Shown: one piece after another, positions 4,651 to 5,910 of the stretch | Position numbering within the stretch: the stretch's first letter is position 1 | Layout: every line of letters starts with the position of its first letter | Assembly: GCA_943354075.1 (NCBI GenBank) | Contig: CALRBL010000034.1 | Span: forward strand, 1-5,910 | Source: Candidatus Nomurabacteria bacterium | GTDB taxonomy: Bacteria > Patescibacteriota > Minisyncoccia > Phycocordibacterales > CALRBL01 | Reading direction: 5' to 3' | DNA: 5,910 nucleotides | Program-made: the position numbers and the translations under genes | Notes under the pieces: model-generated | Databases searched by the model: none | Told to the model about the DNA's origin: nothing | The model's input: the letters and a program-made list of their open reading frames with translations, nothing else

Positions 4651-5910
4651 CCCATCAAAAATCTTTCACTCACTTTTTGCGGAGGCGCGGGATCAGTAAC
4701 CGGTGCAAACTTTCTTCTTGAGAGTGAAGGACCCACCCCCACTCGTATTCTCATTGATTGTGGAATGGAACAGGGGACTACCGTTGCAGACGAATTCAAT
4801 CACCGCGCCTTTCCTTACAAGCCATCCGAGATTGATATTCTTCTCATCACTCATGCACATATCGATCATGTTGGACGTATTCCCAAACTCGTCCGTGATG
4901 GGTTCAAAGGTATTATTTATTCTACGCCTGAAACACGTGAACTTGCGATCTTGATGCTTGAAGATGCCCTCAAATTGACCACTCAAGCTGCCGTACGAGA
5001 GAATCGTCCTGCACTTTATAATTCCGACGATGTAAAACGCTCGTTCAATATTTGGAAAACAATTCCGTATCACACTAAGACACGCATCGCTCCTGAATTC
5101 GAGGTATTTCTTAAAGACGCAGGGCACGTACTTGGTTCGACAATGTACGAAATACTTTATAACGGAAAGAAAATTGTTTTCACGGGGGATCTTGGAAATT
5201 CCCCCACACCACTTCTCAAAGATACCGAAGATATTACCGATGCAGATTATCTCATTATGGAAAGTGTGTATGGTGATCGCAATCATGAATCAAAGTCAGA
5301 TCGTCGTGGAAAATTGGAAGATGTGATCGAAGACACCATTCTCAAAAAAGGAGTACTCATGATCCCGTCGTTTTCACTCGAAAAAACTCAGGTTATTTTG
5401 TATGAAATAAACGAGCTCGTTGAAGAGGGAAGTATCCAATCTATTCCGGTCTACATCGATTCACCTCTCGCCATCAAAATCACCGAAATATATAAGCGCT
5501 ACCCCGTGGATTTCAATCCACAGACTCGCGCGCTCATCAAAAAAGGTGATGATATTTTCAATTTCCCCAAGTTGCATTTCACCGAAACTTCTGACGAATC
5601 TAAGGCAATTCTTCATACACCCAATCCAAAAATTGTTATTGCGGGAAGTGGAATGTCGAACGGTGGTCGTATCATGCATCACGAACTCAATTATCTTTCT
5701 CATCCAGAGAACACACTTCTTCTCGTGGGATATCAAGCGGTCAATACGATTGGTAGACACATCAGCGATGGAGCAAAGAATGTAACAATTTTTGGTCAGC
5801 AAGTAGATATTCGTGCTCGCGTAGAACATATTGATGGTTATTCATCACACAAAGACTCAGACCATCTTTTCGAATTTGTAGAAAAAACTGCCGATACTGT
5901 CCAAAAAGTT
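4648..5910 (+). CDS. Beta-CASP metallo-beta-lactamase ribonuclease (3' end outside window)
   Basis: The frame is open from ATG 4648 to the window end, giving 421 residues with no stop. It begins MPIKNLSLTFCGGAGSVTGA, the G-A-x-x-x-V-T-G start of the CPSF73/Ysh1-like branch. Metal ligands of the metallo-beta-lactamase fold are all present: T-H-A-H-I-D-H (68-74), G-H-V-L-G-S with His160, and F-T-G-D with Asp181. Beta-CASP motif A is E-S-V-Y-G-D (205-210), and P-S-F-S-L-E-K-T-Q (240-248) follows. G-S-G-M-S-N-G-G-R (333-341) is the usual signature, and G-Y-S-S-H-K-D (397-403) supplies the motif B histidine (His401). The motif C histidine should lie just beyond the window; relatives are about 450-470 residues. 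Such enzymes are zinc-dependent RNA endo/5'-3' exonucleases for RNA maturation and decay in the cytoplasm. The family has also been annotated as a generic 'MBL fold metallo-hydrolase'. It does not look like RNase J, which has a different N-terminus. The start fits the promoter. Confidence 0.92.
   Translation, partial: MPIKNLSLTFCGGAGSVTGANFLLESEGPTPTRILIDCGMEQGTTVADEFNHRAFPYKPSEIDILLITHAHIDHVGRIPKLVRDGFKGIIYSTPETRELAILMLEDALKLTTQAAVRENRPALYNSDDVKRSFNIWKTIPYHTKTRIAPEFEVFLKDAGHVLGSTMYEILYNGKKIVFTGDLGNSPTPLLKDTEDITDADYLIMESVYGDRNHESKSDRRGKLEDVIEDTILKKGVLMIPSFSLEKTQVILYEINELVEEGSIQSIPVYIDSPLAIKITEIYKRYPVDFNPQTRALIKKGDDIFNFPKLHFTETSDESKAILHTPNPKIVIAGSGMSNGGRIMHHELNYLSHPENTLLLVGYQAVNTIGRHISDGAKNVTIFGQQVDIRARVEHIDGYSSHKDSDHLFEFVEKTADTVQKV

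Noticed and set aside
4693..5286. A 197-residue open frame on the minus strand, opposite the beta-CASP gene
   Set aside because: It lies fully antisense to a protein with all expected catalytic motifs, and its translation has no recognisable domain. It is a shadow of the real frame.

Overview
The window looks like a chromosomal piece of an ultra-small Patescibacteria/CPR bacterium, most likely of the Parcubacteria group. This is inferred from protein style and not from any marker gene. The clues are a soluble VirD4/TraG-like ATPase of 936 residues with a long novel N-terminal half, an enlarged nucleoside diphosphate kinase of 193 residues, a solitary PemK/MazF-type toxin with a W-N-x-K-K N-terminus, compact moderately AT-rich DNA, and near-leaderless starts behind extended -10 promoters. 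TGA is used as a normal stop between the first two + strand genes, which argues against the Gracilibacteria/Absconditabacteria code.

Layout. A DUF805 membrane protein runs leftwards from 334 and off the window. Its promoter region is shared with a rightward operon: the VirD4-like ATPase (392-3202) and ndk (3199-3780), coupled by an ATGA overlap. About 100 bases of structured non-coding DNA follow (3811-3881: a promoter-like pair, two hairpins and a Shine-Dalgarno-like GGGAGGT with no gene behind it). Next is a perfect 50-base palindrome (3882-3931) that probably serves as a two-way terminator and also encodes the last residues of the convergent mazF-like gene (4280-3897, minus strand).

The 367-base gap after mazF contains what I consider the main discovery: a free-standing structured RNA gene at about 4407-4567. 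It has its own TATAAT box, a 12-bp closing stem that starts at the predicted +1, an AT-rich internal bubble with a small hairpin on its 3' side, an apical stem, and a strong intrinsic terminator. The architecture matches 6S RNA, the RNA polymerase regulator, although the primary sequence is not one I recognise with certainty.

Downstream, a beta-CASP metallo-beta-lactamase ribonuclease gene (4648 to the window end, open at the 3' end) starts from an extended -10 nearly identical to that of the ATPase. This promoter is framed by a perfect 13-bp inverted repeat whose right arm includes the start codon.

The genes do not form one pathway. The right half has an RNA-processing and stress flavour (MazF-like endoribonuclease, 6S-like RNA, beta-CASP RNase). 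The left half is an ATP-driven DNA- or protein-transport motor joined to nucleotide metabolism.
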